From: DASXKD01 sp963734725 | GTDB taxonomy: Bacteria; Actinomycetota; Actinomycetes; Streptosporangiales; Streptosporangiaceae | Direction of reading: 5' to 3' | Length of the DNA: 64,000 nt | Assembly (NCBI GenBank): GCA_963734725.1 | Contig: CAVTIX010000009.1 | Coordinates: 248,001-312,000, forward strand | The notes under the pieces: model-generated | Seen by the model: only the letters and a program-made list of their open reading frames with translations | The model's database searches: none | What the model was told of the DNA's origin: nothing | Shown here: positions 47,230 to 56,583 of the stretch, in pieces | Position numbering within the stretch: the stretch's first letter is position 1 | Layout of the letters: every line of letters begins with the position of its first letter | Made by a program: the position numbers and the translations under genes

Positions 47230-47593
47230 TCAGGTCTTTCTGGCATGACCGCAGTCACGACAGTGACACCGCCTGCCGGCCGGGCATCCGGTGATGGCGG
47301 ATTGCATTACGCCGGTTCCTCGCGGCCCGGCGGCAGCTCCCGCCACGACAGCTGCCAGAAACGCGATGCCCCAGCCGGTCAGGTGAGCATGGTGGCCGAG
47401 CGAGGTGTCGGCGATGGTCACGGCAAGCCCGATGATCGCCCATAACGCGAGCCCGGGCGGGGAGGCCTCTAGTCCGGCGCGCCCGGCGGAGAACCGGTGC
47501 GAACGCTCGATGTGCTCTGACCAGCTGACCCGGCGGAAGACTGTACAGGTCATGCCCTGCCATGAAACGCCGGCGCTCTGCCTCCATGCCCAC
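47230..47593 (-). pseudogene. Decayed DUF4242 relative or small membrane protein
   Basis: The first 30 residues in one frame (FMAGHDLYSLPPGQLVRAHR) match the start of the next gene (FLVEHDLHGLSPAQLASAHL), so a second DUF4242 gene began here. After about 50 residues the frame breaks. Another frame (ATG 47553) encodes LALWAIIGLAVTIADTSLG and GWGIAFLAAVVAGAAAG, two hydrophobic helices, then a Cys-rich end (CHCRDCGH). Either a fusion gene lost its frame or two unrelated pieces meet. Confidence 0.35.
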
Positions 47594-47727
47594 TGGCGCT
47601 CCTCACCGTCAGCCGAGCGCGGCCGGGAAGCCCGCTCAGCCACATGCCATCCAGGGTTGTGGAGGGGTGCGCGCCGGGCATCGGGTGATTCCGGTATCTC
47701 AGTACGTATCTTCGGCTCACGCCGTGG

Positions 47728-50049
47728 TCAGCCGCGGCGCCTGGCACCTGTCTCGGCCGCTGACCATGCGGCTATCTGCGCGCGGGCGGTCAGGCCAAGC
47801 TTGACCATAATGTGCTGCACGTGGGTCTCGGCGGTCCTAGGGGAAATCACCAGCCTGGCCGCGATATCCGGGTTGGACAGGCCCTCGGCGATCAAGGCGG
47901 CGACCTCACGTTCGCGGGCGGTGAGCCGCGCCGGATCTGAGCAAGCGGGAGCCCGCTTCACGGTCTGAGCTTGCTCGCCCAAGGCCGATGCCAGCGCCCG
48001 CGATCGCGGCATCGCTTGCGCCTTGACCAGATGCGCGGTGAAAGACGCCTCGCCCAGCGCGCTGCGGGCCCGGCTGACCGCGGCCGTCCGGTGTCCGGCC
48101 AGCGGCTGGGGCAAAGTTGCCGGGATCGAGTTCCAGGCCGCTGTCGCCGCGCCCAGCAGACCGGCGGCCTGGGCGGCCTGATCGCGGGATGCCGCGATCC
48201 AGGCCAGGGCCTCCAGGCACAAGGCCTTGCCGACCTGGTCGCCGACGTCACGTTTGAGCCGCAGCGCGGCCTGCTCCAGGTCAGCCGCGCGGCCGCTGTC
48301 ACCAAGCAGCCAGGCGGCCAGGCCAAGCCCCCACAGGGCGTAGGAACGGTTCCAGCGCTCGCCGCGCGCCTTGCATTCGGCGATGCACTCCTCCAACGGG
48401 GCTGTTGCCGCCTCGGGGTGGCCTTGCAGGGTCCGCATCACGCCGAGCTGAACCAGTGTCAGCACCATCCCCGGCCAGTCGGCAGCCGCCCGGTGCCGCC
48501 GCAGCGCCTGTTCGGTGAGCGCCAGACCACGGCCGAGATCCCCGGTGAACCACACCGCACGGCCCAGGAACTGCGAGGCGTAGGCCACCGCGGGCTCATC
48601 ACCCAGGCCGCGGCCGGTGGTCAGTGCCTCCTCCAGCAGGCCGCAGGCACCAGGGCCGTCACCTTGCACCAGGGCCAGATACCCGGCCACCCACATCCCG
48701 CGGGCCCGCAGTCCCGGGCAGTCATCACCAGCACGGCCGAGGAGCAAGCCGAGGAATCGCCGCCCCTCCGTCAGGTGGCCGCGGGTCTCCCAATACAGCC
48801 ACAAGTCACAGGCCATCCGCAGCCCGGCTACCGCCTCGCCCGGCTCGGCCAGGCAGAACTCCAGCGCCGCCCGCACGTTGTCATGGTCGGCGTCGAGCCG
48901 ATTGATCCACTGCATCTGCCCGGCGCCCAGCCCCTCTTGCCGCGCGGCCATCGCCGCATACCAGTCACGGTGCCGGCGGCGCAGCACCACCTCACGCCCG
49001 GCCTCTCGCAGCCGCTGCAGGCCATACTCCCGGATGGTGTCCAGCAAGCCGTAGCGGGCTATCCGGCCGCCGGGGCGGCGAAGCAGCACAGACTTCGCCA
49101 CCAGGCCATCAACCAGGTCAGCGACCGCATCCGCGGCGACACCGTCACCGGCGCACACCTGCTCAGACGCATCCAGGTCAAATGACCCGGCGAACACCGA
49201 GGCCCGCCGCCACAACGCCTGCTCAGCGTCTGTCAGAAGGTCGTAGCTCCACGCCAGCGCCGCCTGAAGCGTCCCGTGCCGCGGCGTCGCCGGGTCGCCC
49301 CCAGATAGCAGGCCAAACCGATTCTGGATCCGCGCCAGGATCTGCTCGGGGGACATCGCCCGCAGCCTCACCGCAGCCAGCTCAATGGCCAGCGGGATCC
49401 CCTCCAGCCGCCGGGACAACTCCGCGACCGTCTCACAGTTGCCCGCGTCGAGTGCGAACCCGGGCAAGACCGCCGCGCCCCGCTCGGCGAACAGGCGCAC
49501 CGCTTCATACCCCAGCAGGCTCTCCGAGGCTGGCAGCTGGCCCGCTGCTGGCACCGACAGCGGTGGCACCGGAAACGTCACCTCCCCGGGCACGCCCAGC
49601 ACCTGGCGGCTGGTGGCGAGAATGCGAAGCTCCGGGCAGGCTCGCAGCAGCGCTCCGGCCAGCACGGCACAGGCGTCGAGCAGATGCTCGCAGTTGTCCA
49701 GCACCAGCAGGGCATGGCGGTCCGCGAGGCTATCTGCTAGCGTGCCCACCGCCCAGCTGGACGACTGGTCAAGCAAGCCGAACGCCCCGGCGACTTCCGG
49801 GGCAAGCAAGGCGGAATCCCGTAGCCCCGCCAGCTCCACCATCCAGGCACCGTCGCGGAACCGGCGGCGCGTCTCGGCCGCCGCCGCAACAGCCAGCCGT
49901 GTCTTGCCGATGCCGCCCGGGCCAGTGAGCGTGACCAGCCGCGCCCCGCCCAGCGCGGCCCGCACACGGGAAAGCTCCGCCCGCCGTCCGACAAACCGGC
50001 TCAGCTCGCCGCGGAGTCCCCCGCGCGGCCCGGGCGAACGCGCGCCCAT
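47728..50049 (-). CDS. LuxR-family STAND regulator (NB-ARC-TPR-HTH)
   Basis: The 773-aa product starts with FVGRRAELSRVRAALGGARL and Walker A TLTGPGGIGKTRLAVAAAAE. Walker B is ALLVLDNCEHLL, with TSRQVLGVPGE and the GxP motif EGIPLAIELAAVRL. TPR-like helices fill residues 370-680. The C-terminal 60 residues are a LuxR DNA-binding domain (LTAREREVAALIAEGLSNPD, IAARLVISPRTAETHVQHIM). It is a large ATP-binding transcription activator of the MalT/LAL type. No signal or target gene can be named; no close operon partner is present. Confidence 0.88.
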   Translation of the reverse strand: MGARSPGPRGGLRGELSRFVGRRAELSRVRAALGGARLVTLTGPGGIGKTRLAVAAAAETRRRFRDGAWMVELAGLRDSALLAPEVAGAFGLLDQSSSWAVGTLADSLADRHALLVLDNCEHLLDACAVLAGALLRACPELRILATSRQVLGVPGEVTFPVPPLSVPAAGQLPASESLLGYEAVRLFAERGAAVLPGFALDAGNCETVAELSRRLEGIPLAIELAAVRLRAMSPEQILARIQNRFGLLSGGDPATPRHGTLQAALAWSYDLLTDAEQALWRRASVFAGSFDLDASEQVCAGDGVAADAVADLVDGLVAKSVLLRRPGGRIARYGLLDTIREYGLQRLREAGREVVLRRRHRDWYAAMAARQEGLGAGQMQWINRLDADHDNVRAALEFCLAEPGEAVAGLRMACDLWLYWETRGHLTEGRRFLGLLLGRAGDDCPGLRARGMWVAGYLALVQGDGPGACGLLEEALTTGRGLGDEPAVAYASQFLGRAVWFTGDLGRGLALTEQALRRHRAAADWPGMVLTLVQLGVMRTLQGHPEAATAPLEECIAECKARGERWNRSYALWGLGLAAWLLGDSGRAADLEQAALRLKRDVGDQVGKALCLEALAWIAASRDQAAQAAGLLGAATAAWNSIPATLPQPLAGHRTAAVSRARSALGEASFTAHLVKAQAMPRSRALASALGEQAQTVKRAPACSDPARLTAREREVAALIAEGLSNPDIAARLVISPRTAETHVQHIMVKLGLTARAQIAAWSAAETGARRRG

Positions 50050-50109
50050 GGATCAAAACTAGGCTGCGTCAGAAGCGCCAGCTACCCCCCACCCTCCGGT
50101 ACAACGAGA

Positions 50110-50870
50110 TCACGACCGGGCGCCGGGACGCTGGCCTGGGGGCAGGGACAGCTGGAGGAGATGCGGGCCAGCGCCGCGGCCCGCACGGTGGTGGTGGACC
50201 CGTACGCGCTCCGCCCCGACCGCGCGGCCGAACCCCATCTCGGCGACGAGCGCGACCTGGGGTGGATCACCCGCGGCGACGATCTGGAGGCTGGGTCGGC
50301 CCGTTCCTGATGGCGGGCATCAACACCCGCGTGGTGCGCCGCAGCAACGCCCTGCAGGGCTGGGCCTACGGCCGGCGGTTCCGCTACCGCGAGGTCACCG
50401 GCTTCGGCGCCGGCCCAGCCGGGGCGGTGAAGGGCACCGCAGTCACCGCGGCCCTCACCGCCCTGACCGCCGGGATTGGGTTCGGGCCCGCCAGGGCGCT
50501 GCTGGACCACGTGCTGCCGCAACCCGGCCAGGGCCCCAGCGAAAAGACACGCCGCACGGGCCGGTTCCAGATGAAGATCCACCCGCGCACCTCGGCCGGC
50601 GCGGGTTATGCCGCCACCGCAGCGGCCCGCGGCGACCCGGGCTGCCAGGCCACCTCGGTGATGCTCGGCGAAACCGCGCTGTGCCTGGCACCGGATCGCG
50701 ACCGCTCGCCCGACCACGCCGGCGTCCTCACCCCCGCAACCGCGATGGGCACCATACTGGCCGGCAGGCTGACGGCGGCCGGGCACACCCTCACCGCGCA
50801 AAGGGCCAACCCATCACAGCCCATGCGCCGGGACGCCAGCACCCCCAGCCCAGCCCCCAACCCGACACTC
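50110..50870 (+). pseudogene. Saccharopine dehydrogenase-like gene, C-terminal remnant
   Basis: Plus-strand pieces in two frames read GQLEEMRASAAARTVVVDPY, then DERDLGWITRGDDL (to about 50285). After a frame change come WVGPFLMAGINTRVVRRSNA, LQGWAYGRRFRYREVTGFGA and RARTSAGAGY-type sequence to about 50800. This is the second half of saccharopine dehydrogenase or trans-acting enoyl reductase proteins. The NAD-binding N-terminus (GATG) is absent. Confidence 0.65.
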
Positions 50871-51744
50871 ACCGCTGGCCGCCCGAATCGGCCACACCAC
50901 CACGTGACGCGCTCTCCGCGGCATAGAGGTCGATGTCGGGGCTGTGGCCGTAGGACAGCGTGACAGCGCGCTGAGGGGCGAACGAGCCCCATCAGCAGGC
51001 CGCATCCAGCGGCGATCGCGCATGTTTCCAGGCCGGACGGAAGGCCGGCACGCAAAGACCCCCGTTACCCGGGGGCCCGGTCTAGCGCACAACAGAGCGG
51101 GCGGGCGCGCATTCGCCGCAATTTGGGACTTACGCCCGATGGGCTGCCGGGCTGCTGGCCGCGCTGGCCGTTCGGCCCGTTCCGTCATGCATTGCCAGCA
51201 TACCACGAGGCGTGAACGACAAATCACCCAGCGACGTGTACCCAGTTCAGGTGGCTTGCAGATGCCGCCAGCCGGTAATGACGCTGAGACCTGATGCCCG
51301 TACCCGGCCAGGCTGAACGAGCTGTACTGGAATCCTCTCCACGCCCGATCGGCGGCTATGAGCGGTCGCCTCCCCCGATGCTCGCCGCATGAATCGCCCG
51401 GGCCAATCCGAAGACCCATCCCCCCGCAACAGCGCCGAAGTGTGCCCATTGCCTACGAGGATCGTCTTGTCTTATCTGATGCTTTAGGTACGGGTCGGTA
51501 TCGTGGGCGGGGTGCGGGCCAGCGCGGTGATGCCCTTGGCCCACGCCGGTGGATGCGTTGCGCTTTATATTGGCTTCTTGCGGGTGGGGCGTGGAGGGTG
51601 GCTGGCGAGCCCGTCTGGTTGGTTACGGTAGGCGTTCGCGCGTGCGCGGTTTTTGTGTTAGGACGGCGTCATAAGGCACCGTGCGGTCTGGTGATCGTTT
51701 GATGGTTGCTGGCGCCGGGATGGCGTGTGGGAGTTGGGGGGTTC
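50871..51744. other. Intergenic before the CHAT operon
   Basis: Apart from dispersed repeat copy F at 51439-51495, no gene or RNA is supported. AT-richer sequence near 51565-51700 (TTTATATTGGC, GGTTACGGTAGG, TTTTTGTGTTAGG) may hold the promoter of the downstream CHAT operon. Confidence 0.45.
51439..51495 (+). repeat. Dispersed repeat, short copy F
   Basis: AGTGTGCCCATTGCCTACGA, then GGATCGTCTTGTCTTATCTG and ATGCTTTAGGTACGGG, is a variant copy like that at 12399. It lies 250 bp upstream of the intact CHAT operon. Confidence 0.75.
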
Positions 51745-54700
51745 GTGGGCACGACGTTGCGTCTGGTGGACCGGGCCGAGGACACCGGGCATGTGGTGGA
51801 TTTGGCGCTGGAGGGCTCCGGCGCGCGCCGCACCGCGACGGTGCAGGTGGGGTTCGAGTTGAGTGCGCGGGACCGGGAGGATGTGCGCTGGTATCTGGAG
51901 GATTACCTGCAGTACCCGGTGAACCCAGCGCCGCAGATCGCCCAAGGAATCGAAGCAAGGCTGGCCGAGCTGGGGACTGACCTGTTCCGGCAGGTGTTTG
52001 AGGCCAACCGGGACACTATGCGGTTGTGGGACACGGCTGCGGGGTCACTGGCCGATGCCCGGGTGGAGGTAGCTACCGGGGTGGAGGGCGCGGCGAGGAT
52101 CCCGTGGGAGCTGATGCGCGACCCGGCAAACGACGGGGTGCTGGCGGTGCGGGCGGGGGCGTTCGTACGGGCGCTGGCGCACTCGGCCGTCCCAGTCAAG
52201 GAGCCGACGGCCCCGAAAAAGCTGCGGGTGCTGCTGGTAATCTGCCGCCCGGGCGGGCGCAAGGATGTGCCATTTCGGTCGGTGGCCAGCCACCTGGTGC
52301 GGCTGAGCCGGGAAGCACGGCAGGTATTCGAGCTTGATGTGCTGCGCCCGCCCACCTACGCCAAACTGACCCAGGTGCTCCAGGCCGCCAAGAAGGCGGG
52401 TTCTCCTTACCATGTGGTGCACTTCGATGGCCATGGCGCCTGGCTCGATGATGACACGGTGGCGACGGGGAGTGTGGGCGGGCTTGACCAGCAGCGGTAC
52501 TCGGTGCTGTCCCCTGTCCGTCCAGGGTCGCACGGCTACCTGGTGTTCGAAAACCCGTCGGTGATGGAGAACCAGCAGTTGGTGGATGGCCCGGCGCTGG
52601 GGCAGCTACTGGTGGACACAAATGTGCCAGTGCTGGTGCTCAACGCCTGCCGGTCCGCTCATGCCGGGCTGGCCACCGAGCCTGAGCCGGATGCTGGGAC
52701 GGCGCTGGATGCGCATGGGCGGGTGCGGGCGTACGGATCGCTGGCGCAGGAGGTGATGGACGCGGGGGTGGCCGGGGTGGTGGCGATGAGCTACAACCTC
52801 TATGTCGTCACCGCCGCAAAGTTCATCGGCCAGGTCTACGCTGCCCTGCTGGAGGGCCAGCCGCTGGGCGCGGCGGTGACCGGAGCCCGGAGGCAGTTGG
52901 CCGCTGAACCGCTGCGGCAGGTGGGTCTAGAGCCTCGGCCGCTGCAGGACTGGCTAGTGCCTGTGGTTTATGAGGCCGCGCCGGTGGTGCTGCGCGCCGT
53001 GTCAGAGGCACAGCCGGGAGTGGCGATCGAACTAGACCAGGCCGAAGCCGGGGCGGAGCGGATGAGCCTGGAGCCGGGGCTGCCGGGTGGGCCGGACGTG
53101 GGGTTCTTTGGCCGGGATGAGACGCTGCTGGCGCTGGACCGGGCCTTCGACAACGTCCAGGCGGTGCTGTTGTACGCTTGGGCGGGCGCCGGGAAGACCG
53201 CCACCGCGCTGGAGTTCGCCCGTTGGTACGCGCTCACCGGTGGGGTGCAACGCGTGTTGTTCACCTCGTTCGAGCATCACCTGACCCTGGCCCGGCTGCT
53301 CGACCAGATCGGCACCCAGTTCGGCCCCGCCCTAGAAGGATCGGGAGTGCAGTGGGCCACTCTCGATGATGTCAAGCGTCGGGATGTCGCCTTGCAGGTG
53401 CTGACACAGATCCCGGTGCTGTGGATCTGGGACAACGTCGAGCCCGTGACCGGCTTCCCGGCCGACGCCCCTAGCGCCTGGACCAGCGCTGAACAAGACG
53501 AGCTGCTGGCCTTCCTGCGCGACCTCGCGGCCCAGACCCGGTGCAAGGTGCTTTTGACCTCCCGCCGCGACGAGCAGGCTTGGCTGGGCGACCTCCCGGC
53601 CCGCGTGACCCTGCCGCCGATGCCGATGCTGGAGCGACTCGAGCTCGCCCAAGAGATCGCGCGCCGCCAGACTGGCGGCACCCGGGCGTTCTTGGCGGTG
53701 GAGGACTGGCGGCCGCTGCTGGAGTTCACCCAGGGCAACCCACTGACCGTCACCATCTTGGCCCGGCAGGCCTTCCGCAGCCAGTGCACCACCAGGCAGC
53801 AGATCGAGGCGTTCGTCGCACAGCTGCGGACTGGTGCGGCGCAGATCACGGACGACGCTGCCCAAGGTCGCGACACCTCCCTGGCCGCCTCCCTCAACTA
53901 TGGGTTCACCAAGGCATTCACCAACGCTGAGCGTGCGCAGCTGGCGCTGCTGGCCCTGTTCCAGGGCTTTACCACCGTCGAAGACCTGTGCTGGATGGGT
54001 GATCCGAAGGTAGTCAGCGAACCAGTGCCAGAGGTCGCCGGGCTGGACCGGGACGCTGGCATCGCCCTGCTCGACCGGGCCGCCGAGGTCGGTCTGCTCA
54101 CCGCTCACTACAGCGGTATGTACGCCGTCCACCCAGCCGTGCCCTGGCACCTGCGCGAGCTATTCGAACACCACTACGGGCCCCCCGAGCATACCCAGGC
54201 CAGCCAAGCCATTCGTGCCTGGACCACGGCCATCAGCCACGCCGGTGACATTTACCACCATGAATACCAAAATGGTCACGCTGAAATTCTCATCCTGCTG
54301 GCTGCAGAGGAGGACAACCTGCTACGGGCCCGGCAACTCTCCCATGAGCACGGCTGGTGGGACCTTGCCCTCGGAGCCATGCAAGGCTTGCGTATCTTGT
54401 ATCCACAGACTGGACGGGCCATCGAGTGGCGGCGGCTGGTCAACGAGCTGATACCGGACTTCACTGACCCTGCCACTGGCGGCCCCCTCCCCGGCCGCGA
54501 GGACGACTGGACCATATTCACCAGCTACCGCTCCAATATCGCCCGGGAGATGCGGGACTGGGCGAGCGCCGAACAGTTGCAGCAGGCCATCATCGCTTGG
54601 CAGAATCAGCACGCCGCGGCTGTGCTTAGCGCACCCCAGCGCACCCTCGACAAGAACCAGCGCGATCTCATTCTTGCGATCGGCTTCGAGGACCTCGGCC

Positions 54701-55401
54701 ACATCCTGCGGGAGCAGGGCAAGCCGGACTGTATCCAACCCTATCAACAGGCCATGCAGGTGTACCGGCGGATCGGTGACCGACGTGCAGAGGGTATCGT
54801 CGCCTTCAACCTTGGACACGCCTACAAAGACATCCCTGGCCTTCGCGACCTTGATATGGCCGAACACTGGTACAAGCATGATCTTCGGCTGCTCGATGAC
54901 CACGACACGCTCGGCCGCGCCAAGGTCCTAACTGGGCTCGGCACCATCGCCCGCCAGCGGTACATCGAGGCACTGAACGCCGGAAAGCGCAGCGATCGGC
55001 TCGCCCGATACCTCAAGCGCGCCGAGCGCAACTACCTGAAAGCCCTCGAACTGCTTCCGCCCGGCGCAGTTACCGATCTCGCCGTTATCCATCAACAGCT
55101 CGGCAACATCTACGGAGATGCTGGCTCCACAGACCGCGCGCTCCTGCACTACCAGCAGTCGATCCAGCTGCGGGAGCGGCAGGGCAACCGCTATGCCGCC
55201 GGGGTAGTGCGCTATAACGCCGCTGCCGCTCTCTATAAAGGCGGCCGTCTCCAAGACGCGATGCTCTACGCCCGCGCTGCTCTGCGCGACTACAAGGCCG
55301 TTGGCGCTGGAGCGTCGGCGGAGGTCGATCTGGTGCGCCAGCTCATGCGCCTTATTGGAAACATGAACACCATTCTTGGAGAACTCGGAGCCAACATGTG
55401 A
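51745..55401 (+). CDS. CHAT protease-NTPase-TPR protein (intact copy)
   Basis: GTG at 51745 follows a G-rich SD and gives 1218 aa. Residues 30-75 (DREDVRWYLEDYLQYPVNPA) form the N-terminal module seen in all copies. The CHAT caspase-like domain (about 150-410) has the catalytic His230 in VHFDGHGAW and Cys302 in VLNACRSAH, then GVVAMSYNLYVVTAAKF. An NB-ARC/STAND NTPase follows: FFGRDETLLALDRAF, Walker A AWAGAGKTATALEF (Lys484), Walker B PVLWIWDNVE, LLTSRRDEQAWLGD and GNPLTVTILARQA. A winged-helix-like part and more than ten TPR helices complete the protein (EAEEDNLLRARQL, GIVAFNLGHAYKD, HQQLGNIYGDAGS). It is likely a sensor that activates proteolysis on ligand binding; substrate and trigger are unknown. 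Confidence 0.9.
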   Translation: MGTTLRLVDRAEDTGHVVDLALEGSGARRTATVQVGFELSARDREDVRWYLEDYLQYPVNPAPQIAQGIEARLAELGTDLFRQVFEANRDTMRLWDTAAGSLADARVEVATGVEGAARIPWELMRDPANDGVLAVRAGAFVRALAHSAVPVKEPTAPKKLRVLLVICRPGGRKDVPFRSVASHLVRLSREARQVFELDVLRPPTYAKLTQVLQAAKKAGSPYHVVHFDGHGAWLDDDTVATGSVGGLDQQRYSVLSPVRPGSHGYLVFENPSVMENQQLVDGPALGQLLVDTNVPVLVLNACRSAHAGLATEPEPDAGTALDAHGRVRAYGSLAQEVMDAGVAGVVAMSYNLYVVTAAKFIGQVYAALLEGQPLGAAVTGARRQLAAEPLRQVGLEPRPLQDWLVPVVYEAAPVVLRAVSEAQPGVAIELDQAEAGAERMSLEPGLPGGPDVGFFGRDETLLALDRAFDNVQAVLLYAWAGAGKTATALEFARWYALTGGVQRVLFTSFEHHLTLARLLDQIGTQFGPALEGSGVQWATLDDVKRRDVALQVLTQIPVLWIWDNVEPVTGFPADAPSAWTSAEQDELLAFLRDLAAQTRCKVLLTSRRDEQAWLGDLPARVTLPPMPMLERLELAQEIARRQTGGTRAFLAVEDWRPLLEFTQGNPLTVTILARQAFRSQCTTRQQIEAFVAQLRTGAAQITDDAAQGRDTSLAASLNYGFTKAFTNAERAQLALLALFQGFTTVEDLCWMGDPKVVSEPVPEVAGLDRDAGIALLDRAAEVGLLTAHYSGMYAVHPAVPWHLRELFEHHYGPPEHTQASQAIRAWTTAISHAGDIYHHEYQNGHAEILILLAAEEDNLLRARQLSHEHGWWDLALGAMQGLRILYPQTGRAIEWRRLVNELIPDFTDPATGGPLPGREDDWTIFTSYRSNIAREMRDWASAEQLQQAIIAWQNQHAAAVLSAPQRTLDKNQRDLILAIGFEDLGHILREQGKPDCIQPYQQAMQVYRRIGDRRAEGIVAFNLGHAYKDIPGLRDLDMAEHWYKHDLRLLDDHDTLGRAKVLTGLGTIARQRYIEALNAGKRSDRLARYLKRAERNYLKALELLPPGAVTDLAVIHQQLGNIYGDAGSTDRALLHYQQSIQLRERQGNRYAAGVVRYNAAAALYKGGRLQDAMLYARAALRDYKAVGAGASAEVDLVRQLMRLIGNMNTILGELGANM

Positions 55402-55603
55402 TGAGCGGTAAGAGTGGTGCGGGAAGACGCTGCTAGACTGTGAGGACATTCCTACGAACCCACATCCTCCACCTCACCACCAACTCGCGAACGGTGACAT
55501 GCCCGCGTCGCGGGGCCGACCTGGAAAAACCATCAGATCAACATTCCCAGATCCCTTTGGCTATCGGCGCCGCGCCCCTTCCATTGGTTAACGAGGAGCG
55601 CTC

Positions 55604-56533
55604 ATGACGGACGGTGATTGGCTTGCCAGCCTGCCGGTGATTGGCAGTCTGCCGCCGGAGGTGGCGGCGGTGAAGTTGCGGGAGGTGGGTGAGGACGAGC
55701 TCGCCCAGGCCCTGGAGGAGGCGCCGGAGGCGGCGCCGACCAGTTTCGGGGTGCTGTCGCGGCTGGGCATCGGCCGGGACCGGGCCTGGCAGCACACCGC
55801 GCACGCGATCGGCTACCTGGCCCCGGCAGGCGGCCCGCAGGCGGGGCTGCTGGAAATCGCGCACGCGGGGAATATCACCGCGGATGAGGCGCTGGACGGT
55901 GCCCGGATCAGGGTGACGCTGGATGGGCTGCGGGTGGCTGATTACCCCGGGCGGGGCAGGCACCGGGTGCTGTTCGACTTCGCCGCCCGCAACCAGACCG
56001 ACACCGGCATCGAGCAGGTGCACTTCAACACCACCTACCCGGTGAAAGAGGGCGAGCAGGCGGCGGTTTTGGGCCGACCGATTTTCGCCGGGCTGCAGGT
56101 CGGTGGCGAGGGCTTGTTTTTGCAGTGCGCGACGGTGAACGTGCTGAACGAGGGGGATGAGGCGCTGCTGGGGTTCTTGGAGGGGGATGCGTTCCAAGGC
56201 GGGCTACAGCTGTTGACCACCGCCCAGCCGGCGCTGGCTCCGTTTGCGGCGCTGACCGTGGGCTTGACGGAGACGGTCGCCAAGCGGAACCGGAACGTGG
56301 CGGTGCAGGCGGTGGATCTGGGCCTGGACTTCAGCCGGATACCGGTGCGGCCCAAGCTGGCCGAAGGGTCCTATATCGCGGTGCAGATCCCCGAAACCCT
56401 GCACACCGTGTGGGACTGGCAGGACTGGGGGTATGACCCGGTCACCGGGCACCTGGTCAGCACGGAGGACCGCGGGCTGCTGATCCCCTACAACTACTTC
56501 GTGGTCAGCATCAGCCGCTACCACGGCCCCTAA
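55604..56533 (+). CDS. Unknown 309-aa protein between two CHAT genes
   Basis: ATG at 55604 has GAGGAGCG eight bases upstream. The protein begins MTDGDWLASLPVIGSLPP. A helical N-terminal part contains VAAVKLREVGEDELAQALEE. The rest is strand-rich: HRVLFDFAARNQTDTGIEQV, HFNTTYPVKEGEQAAVLGRP and IFAGLQVGGEGLFLQCATVN. A glycine-bounded AFQGGLQLLTTAQPALAPFA segment and SYIAVQIPETLHTVWDWQDW follow near the end. No signal peptide or membrane helix is clear, so it is probably cytosolic. I do not recognise a family. It lies 203 bp after one CHAT gene and 50 bp before the other, on the same strand, so it is probably a substrate, inhibitor or effector of one of them. Confidence 0.8.
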   Translation: MTDGDWLASLPVIGSLPPEVAAVKLREVGEDELAQALEEAPEAAPTSFGVLSRLGIGRDRAWQHTAHAIGYLAPAGGPQAGLLEIAHAGNITADEALDGARIRVTLDGLRVADYPGRGRHRVLFDFAARNQTDTGIEQVHFNTTYPVKEGEQAAVLGRPIFAGLQVGGEGLFLQCATVNVLNEGDEALLGFLEGDAFQGGLQLLTTAQPALAPFAALTVGLTETVAKRNRNVAVQAVDLGLDFSRIPVRPKLAEGSYIAVQIPETLHTVWDWQDWGYDPVTGHLVSTEDRGLLIPYNYFVVSISRYHGP

Positions 56534-56583
56534 CCGATTCGGTCTCAGCGGTCTGTTGGTGCCCGACCGAGCGGCGTCGGCGC

